A DNA stretch of 64,000 nucleotides from Sphaerisporangium krabiense (GCF_014200435.1 NZ_JACHBR010000001.1:124001-188000), one strand, 5' to 3'; counted from the first letter of the stretch, positions 30,471 to 39,878 are shown. Program-made: numbers and translations. The notes: generated from the sequence alone by a model not told the origin.

Positions 30471-30540
30471 CGCACTCCCTTCGAACATCGCCCTCGACCG
30501 GGGGGCGGAGGGCCGTGCCGGGCGTGCGCCCGGCCGGTGA

Positions 30541-31908
30541 TCAGGAGGATTCCTCGCCCTCGACGCGCATCACGCTCGTCACGTCGCGGACGATGTCCAG
30601 CTCGCGCAGCCCGGAGATCGTCGCCGACAGCGCCGCGTCGGTGGCCCGGTGGGTGACCAGCACGAGCTGGGCGTCGTCGCCGTGCCCCTCCTGCCGGACG
30701 ATCCGGATGGACACGTCGTGCTTGGCGAAGATCTCGGCGACCGTGGCGAGCACGCCCGGCTTGTCCGCGACGTCCAGCGAGACGTGGTAGCGCGTCACGG
30801 TCTCGCCCATCGGGTGGACGGCCAGGTCGGCGTACGTCGACTCCTGCGGCCCGTGCACCCCGGCGATCCGGTTGCGCGCCACGGCGACGATGTCGCCCAG
30901 CACCGCGGACGCGGTGGGCGCGCCGCCGGCCCCCTTGCCGTAGAACATGAGCTGGCCCGCCGACTCGGCCTCCACGAACACCGCGTTGTAGGCCTCGCGC
31001 ACGCCCGCCAGGGGGTGGGTCCTCGGGATCATCGCCGGGTGGACGCGCACGCCGACCGAGCGGCCGTCGTCGGAGCGGGCGCAGATCGCCAGCAGCTTGA
31101 TGACGTAGCCCATGGCCTTGGCGCTGGCGACGTCGGTGGCGGTGATCTCGGTGATGCCCTCGCGGTGGACGTCGGCGGCGGTCACCCGCGTGTGGAAGGC
31201 GAGCCCGGCGAGGATGGCGGCCTTGGCCGCGGCGTCGAAGCCCTCGACGTCGGCGGTCGGATCGGCCTCGGCGTACCCCAGGGACTGGGCCTCCTCCAGG
31301 GCGTCGGTGAACGACGCGCCCGTGGTGTCCATCTTGTCCAGGATGTAGTTGGTGGTGCCGTTGACGATGCCGAGCACGCGGCGGACCCGGTCGCCGGCGA
31401 GCGACTCGCGCAGCGGGCGCAGCAGCGGGATCGCCCCCGCCACGCTGGCCTCGAAGTACAGGTCGCCGCCGTGCCGCTTGGCCGCGCCGTGGACGGTCGC
31501 GCCGTCCTCGGCGAGCAGCGCCTTGTTGGCCGTGACGATGGCCTTGCCGTCCTCCAGCGCCGCGAGCATGAGCGAGCGCGCGGGCTCGATGCCGCCGATC
31601 ACCTCGACCACGATGTCGACGTCGTCCCGGGCCACCAGGGCCTCGGCGTCCGTGGTGAGCAGGGCGGGGTCCACCTCGCTGTCGCGCTTGCGCCCGAGGC
31701 GGCGCACGGCGACCCCGGCCAGCTCCAGCGGCGCGCCGATGCGGGCGGCCAGGTCGTCGGCCTGCTCGTTCAGCAGGCGCACGACCTGGGAGCCGACGAC
31801 CCCGCAGCCGAGCAGCGCGACCCTCAGCGGACGGCCGGACTCGCCCGGCCGCTCGTGCCGTCCACGCTGCTCACGGCGCGCGTCCTCGGCGCCCTCGACC
31901 GGTTTCAC
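30541..31908 (-). CDS. hom: Homoserine dehydrogenase
   Basis: This NAD(P)H enzyme reduces aspartate semialdehyde to homoserine at the branch to threonine and methionine. The 455 residues have the nucleotide site [17 protein letters not shown], the catalytic region [19 protein letters not shown] and a C-terminal ACT domain starting [20 protein letters not shown], which usually mediates feedback by threonine. The GTG at 31908 overlaps the lysA stop by four bases (GTGA). Confidence 0.97.
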   Translation of the reverse strand: MKPVEGAEDARREQRGRHERPGESGRPLRVALLGCGVVGSQVVRLLNEQADDLAARIGAPLELAGVAVRRLGRKRDSEVDPALLTTDAEALVARDDVDIVVEVIGGIEPARSLMLAALEDGKAIVTANKALLAEDGATVHGAAKRHGGDLYFEASVAGAIPLLRPLRESLAGDRVRRVLGIVNGTTNYILDKMDTTGASFTDALEEAQSLGYAEADPTADVEGFDAAAKAAILAGLAFHTRVTAADVHREGITEITATDVASAKAMGYVIKLLAICARSDDGRSVGVRVHPAMIPRTHPLAGVREAYNAVFVEAESAGQLMFYGKGAGGAPTASAVLGDIVAVARNRIAGVHGPQESTYADLAVHPMGETVTRYHVSLDVADKPGVLATVAEIFAKHDVSIRIVRQEGHGDDAQLVLVTHRATDAALSATISGLRELDIVRDVTSVMRVEGEESS

Positions 31909-33287
31909 ACTTGCCCCCTCAGCAGGTCGTCCTCGTTCTCGCGGTGGACGATCACGCGGGACACGCCGTCCCGCACGGCCACCACGGCGGGCTTGGGCAG
32001 GTAGTTGTAATTGTTGGCCAGCGAACGGCAGTAGGCGCCGGTCGCCGGAAGCGCCAGAAGATCGCCGAGGGCGAGGTCCTCGGGCAGCCAGGCGTCGCGC
32101 ACGACGATGTCGCCGCTCTCGCAGTGCTTGCCGACCACGCGGGACAGCACGCCGGGGGCGTCGCTGGCCCGGGAGGCCAGCACGCAGGTGTACTCCGCGC
32201 CGTACAGGGCGGTGCGCAGGTTGTCGCTCATGCCGCCGTCCACGCTGACGTAGGAGCGCAGGCCCTCGACGTCCTTGATCGTGCCGACCTCGTAGAGCGT
32301 GACGCCGGCGGGGCCGGCGATGGCGCGGCCGGGCTCGACCGTGAGGCTGGGGACGGGCAGGCCGGCGTCGTCGCACACACGGGCCACGATCTCACGCAGG
32401 CTGTCGGCCACGACCTTGATGTCCGGGGGGTCGTCGCCGCGGACGTAGGCGATGCCGTACCCGCCGCCGAGGTCCAGCTCGGGGAGCACGACGCCGTGCT
32501 CCTCCTTGACCTGCGTCAGCAGCATGGCCAGGCGGCGGGCGGCGACCTCGAAGCCCGCGGTGTCGAAGATCTGGGAACCGATGTGGGAGTGCAGGCCCAC
32601 CAGTTCGAGCTGGGGCAGGGCCAGCACCCGGCGCACGGCCTCGGCGGCGGCCCCGCTGTTCAGCGACAGGCCGAACTTCTGGTCGTCGTGGGCCGTGGCG
32701 ATGAACTCGTGGGTGTGCGCCTCGACCCCGGTGGTCACGCGGATCTGCACCTGGGCGCGGACGTCGAGCTTCTCGGCCAGGTAGCCGACGCGGGCGATCT
32801 CGTCGAAGGAGTCGACGACGACGCGGCCGACCCCGGCGCGCAGCGCCGCCTCCAGCTCGGCGTAGGACTTGTTGTTGCCGTGCAGGGCGATGCGCTCGGG
32901 CGGGAAGCCGACCGAGAGCGCCACGGCGAGCTCGCCGCTGCTGCAGACGTCCAGGCCGAGGCCCTCCTGGTCGACCCAGCGGGCGACCTCTCTGCACAGG
33001 AACGCCTTGCCCGCGTAGTAGACGTGACCGCCGTCGAAGGCGGCCTTGTAGTCGCGGCAGCGCGAACGGAAATCGTCCTCGTCGACGACGTAGAGCGGCG
33101 TACCGTAGTCGCGGGCGAGATCACGGACGTCCACGCCGGCGATCGTGACCGCCCCGTCCGTACGGCCGGACGTTCGCGGCCAGACGGCGGGGTCGAGCGT
33201 GTTGAGGTCGGCCGGGGGCCGCGGCGGGCGCTCCTCGTGCGGCACCTCGGCATGGCGGTCACCGGCGGGATGGGCGAATCGACTCAC
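31905..33287 (-). CDS. lysA: Diaminopimelate decarboxylase
   Basis: The last enzyme of lysine synthesis; it decarboxylates meso-diaminopimelate. The 460 residues have the PLP lysine Lys94 in [11 protein letters not shown], the LHSHIGSQI strand, the Gly-rich [10 protein letters not shown] and the EPGRAI motif, with the active-site cysteine region CESGD near the C-terminus. It is translationally coupled to hom, in the conserved lysA-hom order. Confidence 0.97.
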   Translation of the reverse strand: MSRFAHPAGDRHAEVPHEERPPRPPADLNTLDPAVWPRTSGRTDGAVTIAGVDVRDLARDYGTPLYVVDEDDFRSRCRDYKAAFDGGHVYYAGKAFLCREVARWVDQEGLGLDVCSSGELAVALSVGFPPERIALHGNNKSYAELEAALRAGVGRVVVDSFDEIARVGYLAEKLDVRAQVQIRVTTGVEAHTHEFIATAHDDQKFGLSLNSGAAAEAVRRVLALPQLELVGLHSHIGSQIFDTAGFEVAARRLAMLLTQVKEEHGVVLPELDLGGGYGIAYVRGDDPPDIKVVADSLREIVARVCDDAGLPVPSLTVEPGRAIAGPAGVTLYEVGTIKDVEGLRSYVSVDGGMSDNLRTALYGAEYTCVLASRASDAPGVLSRVVGKHCESGDIVVRDAWLPEDLALGDLLALPATGAYCRSLANNYNYLPKPAVVAVRDGVSRVIVHRENEDDLLRGQV

Positions 33288-33414
33288 CCGAACGAGGCTA
33301 TCCGACCTCGTGATCCTCCCGCGCCTTGTCCCAATCCGCGAGACGGCCCCCTAAAAGATCTCCGGGCCTTGAGGGCCTACGGCGTACCCCTTCCTGTGTT
33401 TTGCCCGCTTTTTT

Positions 33415-34185
33415 TCATATTTTGCCCGGAGGGGTGACCCCTAGCCCCGCCATCCCCTCACCCAAGATCTTCCGCACGGCCGCGGCCATCCACACCCGCG
33501 CCACATGAACCACTCCAGCGCTCTCGTCCCCCTTCGGAAGGGGCCCCGCCCCCTCGAAGGCATCGTGATACGCCTCGGCCAGCCGCACCAGATAAGCGAC
33601 TCCGCCCTGCTCCGGCCTCCGCCCACCGCCCGCGGGCCTCTTCTCACCGGTCCTGCTGGCGACCTCGGCGAGGGTCCTCAGCACACGCCGGTCCCGCGGG
33701 TCGTCCAGCGCCTCGGGACGGAACGGGCCGCGCACTCCGAGGTCCCCGGCCCACCGGAGCACGTTGCCGGCTCGGACGTAGGCATATCTGATGACGAAAC
33801 CGGGATTGCTCCAGTCCCTGGGCCGATCAGGCCAGGGCCGCCCTCCCTGGTCTCCATGAGGCGGCCCACCGATATCGGCCACCACGTCCACCCGCATCGG
33901 CACGTCCACATCGGCCGGTTCCTCACCCATCCCCGCACCGAGAACGTCCCGCACGACCTCCCCCGGCTCGGCGACCTCGATGACCAGCAACCCGTCGGGC
34001 CGTACGTCCACCGCGACGACTCCCGCCAGCGCCCGGACCCGCGCCGCGAGCTCCTCCCCCACCCTGGGCGCGGACGCACGCCCCCGGGTCAGCGCCGCCG
34101 CCGAAACGTAGGTGGCCTCTCTCTCCCAGCTCCCCCTGGGCACCGGCGGCGCCCCCAGCACCTCGCACAACGCCCACACGCCCAC
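33415..34185 (-). CDS. ArgRS-like DALR anticodon-binding domain protein
   Basis: A 256-residue protein. The C-terminal part resembles the DALR anticodon-binding domain of arginyl-tRNA synthetase (SNPGFVIRYAYVRAGNVLRWAG, then LAEAYHDAFEGAG and ARVWMAAAVRKIL). The N-terminal part looks like the ArgRS Add1-type domain. The catalytic Rossmann domain with HIGH and KMSKS is absent, so it cannot charge tRNA. Related proteins sit next to lysA in streptomycetes, whereas M. tuberculosis has the full argS there. The role is unknown. The start at GTG 34185 has no clear ribosome site. Confidence 0.75.
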   Translation of the reverse strand: MGVWALCEVLGAPPVPRGSWEREATYVSAAALTRGRASAPRVGEELAARVRALAGVVAVDVRPDGLLVIEVAEPGEVVRDVLGAGMGEEPADVDVPMRVDVVADIGGPPHGDQGGRPWPDRPRDWSNPGFVIRYAYVRAGNVLRWAGDLGVRGPFRPEALDDPRDRRVLRTLAEVASRTGEKRPAGGGRRPEQGGVAYLVRLAEAYHDAFEGAGPLPKGDESAGVVHVARVWMAAAVRKILGEGMAGLGVTPPGKI

Positions 34186-34206
34186 ACCCGCAGACTAGCG
34201 TTCCGC

Positions 34207-34345
34207 CTTCCCTTCGCCGCGGGCCCGGCGCGGAAGGGTGGACTCACGTCGAGTAACCACGACGGACCCGTACGGGTGGGAGAACTCACCCAGCCAGAAC
34301 AGATCACCAGGGTCTTGAGAATCCTGTGATGGTCGCGGTCGAGTA
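34207..34345 (+). pseudogene. Degenerate inverted copy of the neighbouring small gene
   Basis: The plus strand from 34207 aligns with the minus strand of the small gene starting near 34713. Shared blocks are GGCCCGGCG, GGGTGGGAGAA and AGCC(A/G)AA(A)CAGA. Relative to that gene the start GTG is TCG, and one C is missing from the CACCCC block, which breaks the frame. I read it as a decayed second copy. The alternative is that both are copies of a non-coding element, because other frames are also similar. Confidence 0.45.
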
Positions 34346-34428
34346 GCCCCGCGTACCAATCGGAAAACGGCTTCAGACGGCATACCCTAATACGAGGAAA
34401 ATACGGCAGCACAGGGCACAAATCGGGT

Positions 34429-34713
34429 TTAAGTTCGGAGAATGGCGACTGCGTCGTCATGGACATCCAGGCCGACCGCGCGCTCATCCGAGACCTCAAA
34501 GATCCAGAGAAGCCGGGGCTCTCGTTCACTTTCTAGGAGTACGTCGCCCTCTGGATGGGCATCCTGAATCGCGAGTTCGCCCCACCCGCAGAGCGGCTCC
34601 ACGGCTGTAGGACGGAATCGCCCGCCATATCGGTTCAGATTCTTATGGCCGTAGTGGTCTGTTTCGGCTGGGGTGATTTCTCCCACCCATGCAGGCCTGT
34701 CCTGGTCACTCAC
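34429..34713 (-). CDS. Small hypothetical protein
   Basis: A protein of about 94 residues, starting at GTG 34713 (SDQDRPAWVGEITPAE). A TTG at 34731 would add six residues. It is acidic, with one Trp-rich segment (CGWGELAIQ) and an ending with LLWIFEV and GLDVHDDAVAIL. There is no signal or membrane span. GC content is lower than in its neighbours. No family is recognised. A degenerate inverted copy of its 5' part lies 360 bases away, which suggests a mobile or duplicated orphan. Confidence 0.5.
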   Translation of the reverse strand: MSDQDRPAWVGEITPAETDHYGHKNLNRYGGRFRPTAVEPLCGWGELAIQDAHPEGDVLLESEREPRLLWIFEVSDERAVGLDVHDDAVAILRT

Positions 34714-34768
34714 TGTGAGCCCACCCGTCAACGCCGGGCCTGCGGCGAGAAGGTGGTCATCCAGCCTT

Positions 34769-35677
34769 TCAGCCGTGGGCGCGCAGGGCGGTGGTCAGCC
34801 AGTGGAAGGCCGGGATGGCCGTTGGGGAGGACGTGCCGCCGTTGAGGATCTCCAGGAGTTGCCAGTAGCGTTCCACGCGCGCGTCCGCGAGGAGTTCCAG
34901 CCGTTCGCGCAGTTCCGCGCGTTCCGAGGGCGGGAGGCTCGGGCTGACGATCTCGTCGAGGACCGTCTTGCCCTGGAGCGACTCGGGGGCGATCCCGTCG
35001 GCCACCGCGCGGCCGGCGAGGGTCACCACGGCCGGGTACAGGCCGGGCCGCCACTCCGGCGCCCAGCCGTCGCCGGATCCGGTGACCACCAACTGGCGGA
35101 CCTTGCGCTGGAAGTCCTCGTCGGCGACCAGCCCGGCCAGTTCGATCCACGCGTCCACCCTCTCGGGCGACGGATCGTCGGGCATCTCGCGCATCCAGTC
35201 GGCGATGACGATCGCGTCGGGGCTCAGCCCCACCCCCTCGGTCACGCGCGCCACGAAGTCGTCGATGATCTGCCTGCGCTCGCGCACGGACAGGCGTGCC
35301 AGTTCGTTCATGAGAACCATCTCCTTCTCGGTCCCGCCGCGCGCGGCCACCGTGCTCAGCACGGCGCGGCGCAGCCGCAGGGCCCTGATCTCGGCGTCCA
35401 GTGCCTCGACGTGGGCTTCGGCGACCTCCGCGACCGTCGCCCGGCGCGCGAGCACGTCACGGACGGCGTCCAGGCCGAGCCCGAGATCGCGCAGGGTCCT
35501 CACCAGGTCGCACCGGGCCACCGCCTGGGAGTCGTACAGCCGGTACCCGCCGGCGGACCGCCCGCTCGGCGGCACCACCCCCGCGTCCGACCAGAACCGC
35601 ACCGTCCGCGCCGGCACGCCGACCCGCCGCGCCAACTCCCCGACCGTGTAGAGCCGCTCGTCGTCGCCCACGGGCAT
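34769..35677 (-). CDS. MerR family transcriptional regulator with large effector domain
   Basis: A 302-residue regulator. The N-terminal winged helix has YTVGELARRVGVPARTVRFW and the GYRLYD wing. The dimer helix with LRDLGLGLDAVRDVL follows. The remaining 200 residues form a helical domain with no family I can name, containing RERRQIIDDFVARVTEGVG. Such regulators usually twist spaced promoters when a ligand binds. I chose the ATG at 35677 where the family begins. It lies between an orphan gene and the GlxA-type regulator, so its target is unknown. Confidence 0.88.
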   Translation of the reverse strand: MPVGDDERLYTVGELARRVGVPARTVRFWSDAGVVPPSGRSAGGYRLYDSQAVARCDLVRTLRDLGLGLDAVRDVLARRATVAEVAEAHVEALDAEIRALRLRRAVLSTVAARGGTEKEMVLMNELARLSVRERRQIIDDFVARVTEGVGLSPDAIVIADWMREMPDDPSPERVDAWIELAGLVADEDFQRKVRQLVVTGSGDGWAPEWRPGLYPAVVTLAGRAVADGIAPESLQGKTVLDEIVSPSLPPSERAELRERLELLADARVERYWQLLEILNGGTSSPTAIPAFHWLTTALRAHG

Positions 35678-35706
35678 CCACCCTGCACCTTCCACCCGCT
35701 GTAACC

Positions 35707-36663
35707 TCAAGCCGGTCGTGGTTCGGCCCGGAACGCCCGGCGGTACGCGCCCGGGGTCGTGCCGAGGGTGTTGAGGAAGCGCCTGCGCAGGTTGGTGGCC
35801 GAGGAGAGGCCGGCGCGGCGGGCGACGGCCTCCAAGGGCAGGTCCGAGGACTCCAGCAGGTCCCGTGCCGTGGCGATCCGCTGGGCGAGCAGCCACTGCC
35901 CCGGGCTGGTGCCGAGCTGATCGGCGAACCGCCGGGCGAGGGTACGCGCCGAGACGCCCGCGTGTGCGGCCAGGGTCTCGATGGTCAGCGGTTCGCCGAG
36001 CCGCCTGGTGGCCCACTCCAGCAGCGGCGCGAGCGTGCCGTCGATCTGTGCGGGGTGTGGCGGCGCCGAGTACTGCAACTGGCCGCCTTCGCGGTGGGGC
36101 GGCATGACCATGGTCCGTGCGACGTGCGCGGCGTACCCCGCGCCCTGGTCGCCGCGGAGCAGGTGCACGCACAGGTCGAACCCGGCCCCGGCGCCGGCGC
36201 TGGTGGCCACGTCACCGTGGTCCACGTACAGCACGCCCGGATCGACCCGGACGCGTGGGAAGCGCGCGGCGAGGTCGTCCGCCAGCGCCCAGTGGGTGGT
36301 CGCCTCCCGTCCGTCCAGCAGGCCGGCGTGCGCCAGCGCGAAGGCGCCGGAACAGATGCTGACCACCCGCGCCCCGCGGGCGTGCGCGCGGCGCAGTGCC
36401 CGGACCACGGCGGGCGAGGGTGGATCCTCGGCGGGCAGCCAGCCCGGGACGACGACGGTGTCCGCCCGGTCGAGCGCGTCCAAGCCGTCGGTCACGAGCA
36501 TGTCGTACCCGGCGTGCGTCGCGACCGGGCCGGGGCGCTCCGCGCACACGCCGAAGGCGTACCGCGTCGGAAGTCCTGGCCGCTCGATCCCGAACACCTG
36601 GGCCACGCAGGCGAGTTCGAAGGTCGATTGCGGTGGGCGGACGAGCGCCGCTATGCGGTGCAT
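35707..36663 (-). CDS. GlxA family regulator (DJ-1/PfpI domain plus AraC helix-turn-helix)
   Basis: A 318-residue regulator with two parts. An N-terminal DJ-1/PfpI-like domain (residues 1-175) has the nucleophile-elbow-like SICSGAFALAHAGLLDG. The C-terminal AraC/XylS domain has two helix-turn-helix units, LAAHAGVSARTLARRF and VARRAGLSSATNLRRRF. I start at ATG 36663 (MHRIAALVRPP). It is divergent from a cupin gene with 70 bases between the starts, so the cupin gene is the likely target. Confidence 0.9.
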   Translation of the reverse strand: MHRIAALVRPPQSTFELACVAQVFGIERPGLPTRYAFGVCAERPGPVATHAGYDMLVTDGLDALDRADTVVVPGWLPAEDPPSPAVVRALRRAHARGARVVSICSGAFALAHAGLLDGREATTHWALADDLAARFPRVRVDPGVLYVDHGDVATSAGAGAGFDLCVHLLRGDQGAGYAAHVARTMVMPPHREGGQLQYSAPPHPAQIDGTLAPLLEWATRRLGEPLTIETLAAHAGVSARTLARRFADQLGTSPGQWLLAQRIATARDLLESSDLPLEAVARRAGLSSATNLRRRFLNTLGTTPGAYRRAFRAEPRPA

Positions 36664-36733
36664 GGCAGGAAAGTACCGCAGGATGTCTTTCCTGACACTC
36701 GGCGGTGCGGCGGCCGGCCGCCAGGCTGGCCCC

Positions 36734-37066
36734 ATGACGAGAGAGCAGAACGCGCCCGCCTATGAGTGGTCCGCCGTCCAGGACGCCCCGGTCCGCGAGG
36801 TCTTCCCTGGCATCCGCCTGCGCCCGCTGTGGAAAGGGGACAACGGCGCGAGCGCCCATGTGCTGGAGATGGACGCGAACACGTGCTGGCAGGGGATCGA
36901 CGTCCACGAACCGGGGCCCGAGGAGGTCTTCGTGGTCTCCGGTGTCTTCAACGACGGGAACCGCGACTACCCGGCCGGTTCCTTCATCCACGCCTCCGCG
37001 GGCACCTCCCACGTCCCGCAGACGACGACGGGCTGCACGCTGTTCCTCTTCTACCCGGAGGGTTAG
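36734..37066 (+). CDS. Cupin domain protein (ChrR-like)
   Basis: A 110-residue single cupin. The motif region DVHEPGPEEVFVVSGVFNDGNRDYPAGSFIH and the final SHVPQTTTGCTLFLFYPEG match small ChrR-type cupins that bind a metal through His and Glu. The substrate is unknown. The ATG at 36734 fits; there is no strong ribosome site. It is divergent from the GlxA-type regulator and convergent with the P-loop gene. Confidence 0.82.
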   Translation: MTREQNAPAYEWSAVQDAPVREVFPGIRLRPLWKGDNGASAHVLEMDANTCWQGIDVHEPGPEEVFVVSGVFNDGNRDYPAGSFIHASAGTSHVPQTTTGCTLFLFYPEG

Positions 37067-37071
37067 ATCAC

Positions 37072-37087
37072 CGCCGGTCACCCGGCG
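37072..37087. terminator. Hairpin between convergent cupin and P-loop genes
   Basis: CGCCGG and CCGGCG pair across a four-base loop, placed between two convergent stops. It may serve both strands. Confidence 0.5.
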
Positions 37088-37093
37088 TCACGC

Positions 37094-37630
37094 TCACGGG
37101 CCGGGGCGCAGGGAGCGCAGCCAGTCGTCGGCTTCTCGCGGCGAGGTGAAGTGGACGACGTGGAGGTGCGCGAAGCGCGGGTCCCGGACGCGGCTCGCGA
37201 TCTCGGAGTGGCGGGTGGCGTGCTGGGTCCACGCCCACCAGGCCGGGTGGTGGCGGCTGAACCACTCGCGCCAGGTCTCCACGTTGCCGCCGAAGACGCG
37301 CTCGCGGAGCAGGGTCCTGCGCAGGGACCGGCGGAGGACGCGGGGCATGATCACGGATCTGGGGTAGTCGAGCCAGATCACGGTGTCGGCGCGCGTCCAG
37401 AGGAGGTCGCGTACCTCGGGGTATCCGAACGAGTCGAACACCCAGCCGGGGGCGGCCGCGATCTCGGCCATGCGCCCGGCGAAGCCGGGGTCGATCGCCC
37501 AGTTAGGACCGGTGAACCGCAGGGCGTCCAGTTCGTGGCACGAGAGCCGGAGCCGGGACGCGACGGCCCGCGCCATGGTGGTCTTCCCGGCTCCGCTGAT
37601 ACCGGCGACGAGGACACGCCGCATGCGCAT
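37094..37630 (-). CDS. P-loop NTPase, adenylate-kinase-like (FlaR/topology-modulation type)
   Basis: A 178-residue protein with Walker A GISGAGKTTMARAVA, a nucleotide or acceptor part with LDALRFTGPNW, and VIWLDYPRSVIMPRVLRRSLRR. This is the pattern of small kinases annotated as DNA topology modulation protein FlaR, whose real substrate is uncertain. The ATG at 37630 follows the upstream glycosyltransferase stop by five bases, and that stop overlaps the ribosome site (TGAGGG), so the two genes are coupled. Confidence 0.82.
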   Translation of the reverse strand: MRMRRVLVAGISGAGKTTMARAVASRLRLSCHELDALRFTGPNWAIDPGFAGRMAEIAAAPGWVFDSFGYPEVRDLLWTRADTVIWLDYPRSVIMPRVLRRSLRRTLLRERVFGGNVETWREWFSRHHPAWWAWTQHATRHSEIASRVRDPRFAHLHVVHFTSPREADDWLRSLRPGP

Positions 37631-37635
37631 GGCCC

Positions 37636-39648
37636 TCAGATCATCGCCAGGGGTTCCGCCGGGGTGTGGCCCGCGACGCGGGACGAGGAAAGGAGCCGTT
37701 CGGTCGCGGCGGGGCGGACGCGGACGTAGGAGTAGCGGTCGGCGGAGTAGACCCGGACGCCGTCCGTGCGGCACTGGCGCATGAGGGTCTCGTCCCATTC
37801 GTCGGAGAGATCGGCGATGCCGAGCGCCGTGAGGGCCGGGCGGCGGGCGAGGATGCTGCCTCCGGCCACTTCGGGGAGGAAGCGGTGTTCGGTGCCGGGG
37901 GCGTGGAGCAGGGTGGTCCCGGCGCCGAGAATGTGGGCGTAGTGGGACGACTTCCCGATGATCTCGGCGTCCACGGCCGCGAAGTGGCGGACGAGGTCGG
38001 CGAGATAGTGCTCGCCGTACAGGTCGCGAGGGTCCAGGACGGCGACCAGGTCGCCGTCGGCGAGGCCGAGCGCCCGGTCCAGGGCCGCGCCCCTGGTGAG
38101 CGCCCCGCCCGTCTCCCGTACGATCACCTCGCCGCCGTGCACGGCCGCCGCGGCCTTCTGGACGGTGACGGCGTCCATGCCCTCGGCGACGATCACGAGC
38201 TGGCCGGGGGCGTGGGCCTGGTGCCGGAGCCGGGCGAGTACGTGATCGAGTTCGGCCGGGTCCGAGACGGCGGTGATCGCGGTGATGGCCCCGGCGTTCC
38301 GCAGCGAGGGCAGGCCGGCGGCGGTGAGGATCGGGTCGAGCAGCGGGGTCACGGGCACGGTGGCCCGCCAGGCGAGGTGCGCCTCGGCCGCCGACTGGTC
38401 TTCGGCCGCGAGGTACTCCCGCACCGAGGTCAGCGCGCGCCGCAGGGCTTCCTCGCCGGTGGCCACAGGAGCGGTGAGCTGCATGAGCGGGGTGCCGCAG
38501 GCGGACAGCTCCTCCACGGTGCGCGCCTCGGCGTCCGGCCCGGCGAGCACCAGCGACACCGAGCGGTAGGCCGTCAGCAGGTCGTCATAGGTGGTCTTGT
38601 CATCCCACAACGGCCGCCACGGGGCGTCCGGGGATTCCGGGAAGCCGGCGGGAAGCTCGCCCTGGAGGGCCGTGCCGAGCAGGCCGACGCCTGTGCGGCC
38701 GGTGGCCGAGGGGATCTGGTTGTGGACGCGGGGCTGGACGGACAGGGGGAGGACGGCCACGCGGTCGTGGCGGAGGGCGGCTCGCCATTCGCGGGCGCGG
38801 GCCTCCGAGGTGGCGAGGACCTGGTCGAAGTAGGAGGCCACGGGAACGCTGTGGGCGAGCGGGCCGCCGGAGTGCCAGAAGATCGTGCGGATGCCGCGCC
38901 GGGCGCACTCCTCGGTCAGGTCGCGCAGGCCGCGCGTGCGCCCGGCGAGCTCCTCCAGCCAGCGGCCGCCGTTGCCCTGCAGGGGGCCGGGCTGGACGGA
39001 CTCCACGAACAGCAGGTGGGGACGGTGCTGGTCGAGCATGGCGCGCCAGTTGTCGGGGCCGAAGTTGGTGACCTGGCGCCATTCGTAGCGGAACAGCGCC
39101 TCTGAGCGGCGGTCGACGATGGCCGCGACGGTGAGGTGCGGCCGGGCGAGCGGCCCCTTGGGGACGACGAAGCCCTCGGCCATGGGCGCGGACACGGCGG
39201 GCCCCTCCGTGGCGGGGGCCACGGGCTGGACGGCGGGGGGCTGGGCGAGCGGGGTGGGAGGGAAGTCGGAGCGCTTGGGCGCCGGGCGCTTCCTGACGGG
39301 CGCCCGCAGCGTCTTCGCGACCTCGCCGGGCTTCTTGGTGTGGATGGCGTCGCCGAGCTTGGACCACCGGCTCTCCTGCACCGACTCCAGGCGCCACAGG
39401 GCCACCTCGGTCTGGTACTTCTGCTCGGCGAGGTTCTTGGCGAGCTGGGCCGCCTGCCGCTCGGTGGTCTTGAGCCGGGCCTCGGCCTCCTTCAGCCGGG
39501 TGAGCGCCTCGGCCTCCGAGGTCGCGGCGGCGGCGAGACGTGCCTGGTAGTCGGCCAGCAGCCGGGCGAGTTCCGCGGCGTCCCGCGCCGCCGACACGGC
39601 CGCCTCCAGTGCCCGCCGGGTGGTCTCCAACTCATCGCTCAATGCCAT
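37636..39648 (-). CDS. Three-domain glycosyltransferase: coiled coil, CgeB-like and GT2-like
   Basis: A 670-residue protein. Residues 1-95 are a charged coiled coil (LARLLADYQARLAAAATSEA and so on), followed by a Lys/Arg/Pro linker. About 165-450 is a GT-B type domain like CgeB/DUF3880 proteins, with FWHSGGPLAHSVPVASYFDQ and a C-terminal TVEELSACGTPLMQL. About 455-660 is a GT2-like domain where the metal motif appears as VLDPRDLYGEHYLADL rather than a clean DxD. I start at ATG 39648; a GTG just upstream and an ATG at 39702 are possible. It is divergent from the asparagine-synthase-like gene. Confidence 0.8.
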   Translation of the reverse strand: MALSDELETTRRALEAAVSAARDAAELARLLADYQARLAAAATSEAEALTRLKEAEARLKTTERQAAQLAKNLAEQKYQTEVALWRLESVQESRWSKLGDAIHTKKPGEVAKTLRAPVRKRPAPKRSDFPPTPLAQPPAVQPVAPATEGPAVSAPMAEGFVVPKGPLARPHLTVAAIVDRRSEALFRYEWRQVTNFGPDNWRAMLDQHRPHLLFVESVQPGPLQGNGGRWLEELAGRTRGLRDLTEECARRGIRTIFWHSGGPLAHSVPVASYFDQVLATSEARAREWRAALRHDRVAVLPLSVQPRVHNQIPSATGRTGVGLLGTALQGELPAGFPESPDAPWRPLWDDKTTYDDLLTAYRSVSLVLAGPDAEARTVEELSACGTPLMQLTAPVATGEEALRRALTSVREYLAAEDQSAAEAHLAWRATVPVTPLLDPILTAAGLPSLRNAGAITAITAVSDPAELDHVLARLRHQAHAPGQLVIVAEGMDAVTVQKAAAAVHGGEVIVRETGGALTRGAALDRALGLADGDLVAVLDPRDLYGEHYLADLVRHFAAVDAEIIGKSSHYAHILGAGTTLLHAPGTEHRFLPEVAGGSILARRPALTALGIADLSDEWDETLMRQCRTDGVRVYSADRYSYVRVRPAATERLLSSSRVAGHTPAEPLAMI

Positions 39649-39878
39649 CACCGTGTCCCCAGAGCCGTCGAGGAAGAATAATCGCAGATCTCCACCGACC
39701 ATCTCGAACCAGAAGCAACCGGTGCGTGCGACGTCCGCCGCTCCACCACCCTCATGACCCCCGAGCGCCCTCTCAGACGCCCGGCCGGTGATCGACCGTG
39801 CCGGACCACGACCCTTCGGACATGTGCGACTCCGTACACTCGGCAGGTACTCGCTGCGGTGCTGAGGGGAGACGACCG

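Noticed and set aside
33288-33414. A tRNA gene next to lysA
   Set aside because: I could find no T-loop (GTTCRA) with matching stems in this gap or in the rest of the window.
33415-34185. Calling this gene argS
   Set aside because: It is less than half the length of ArgRS and lacks the catalytic domain with the HIGH and KMSKS motifs.
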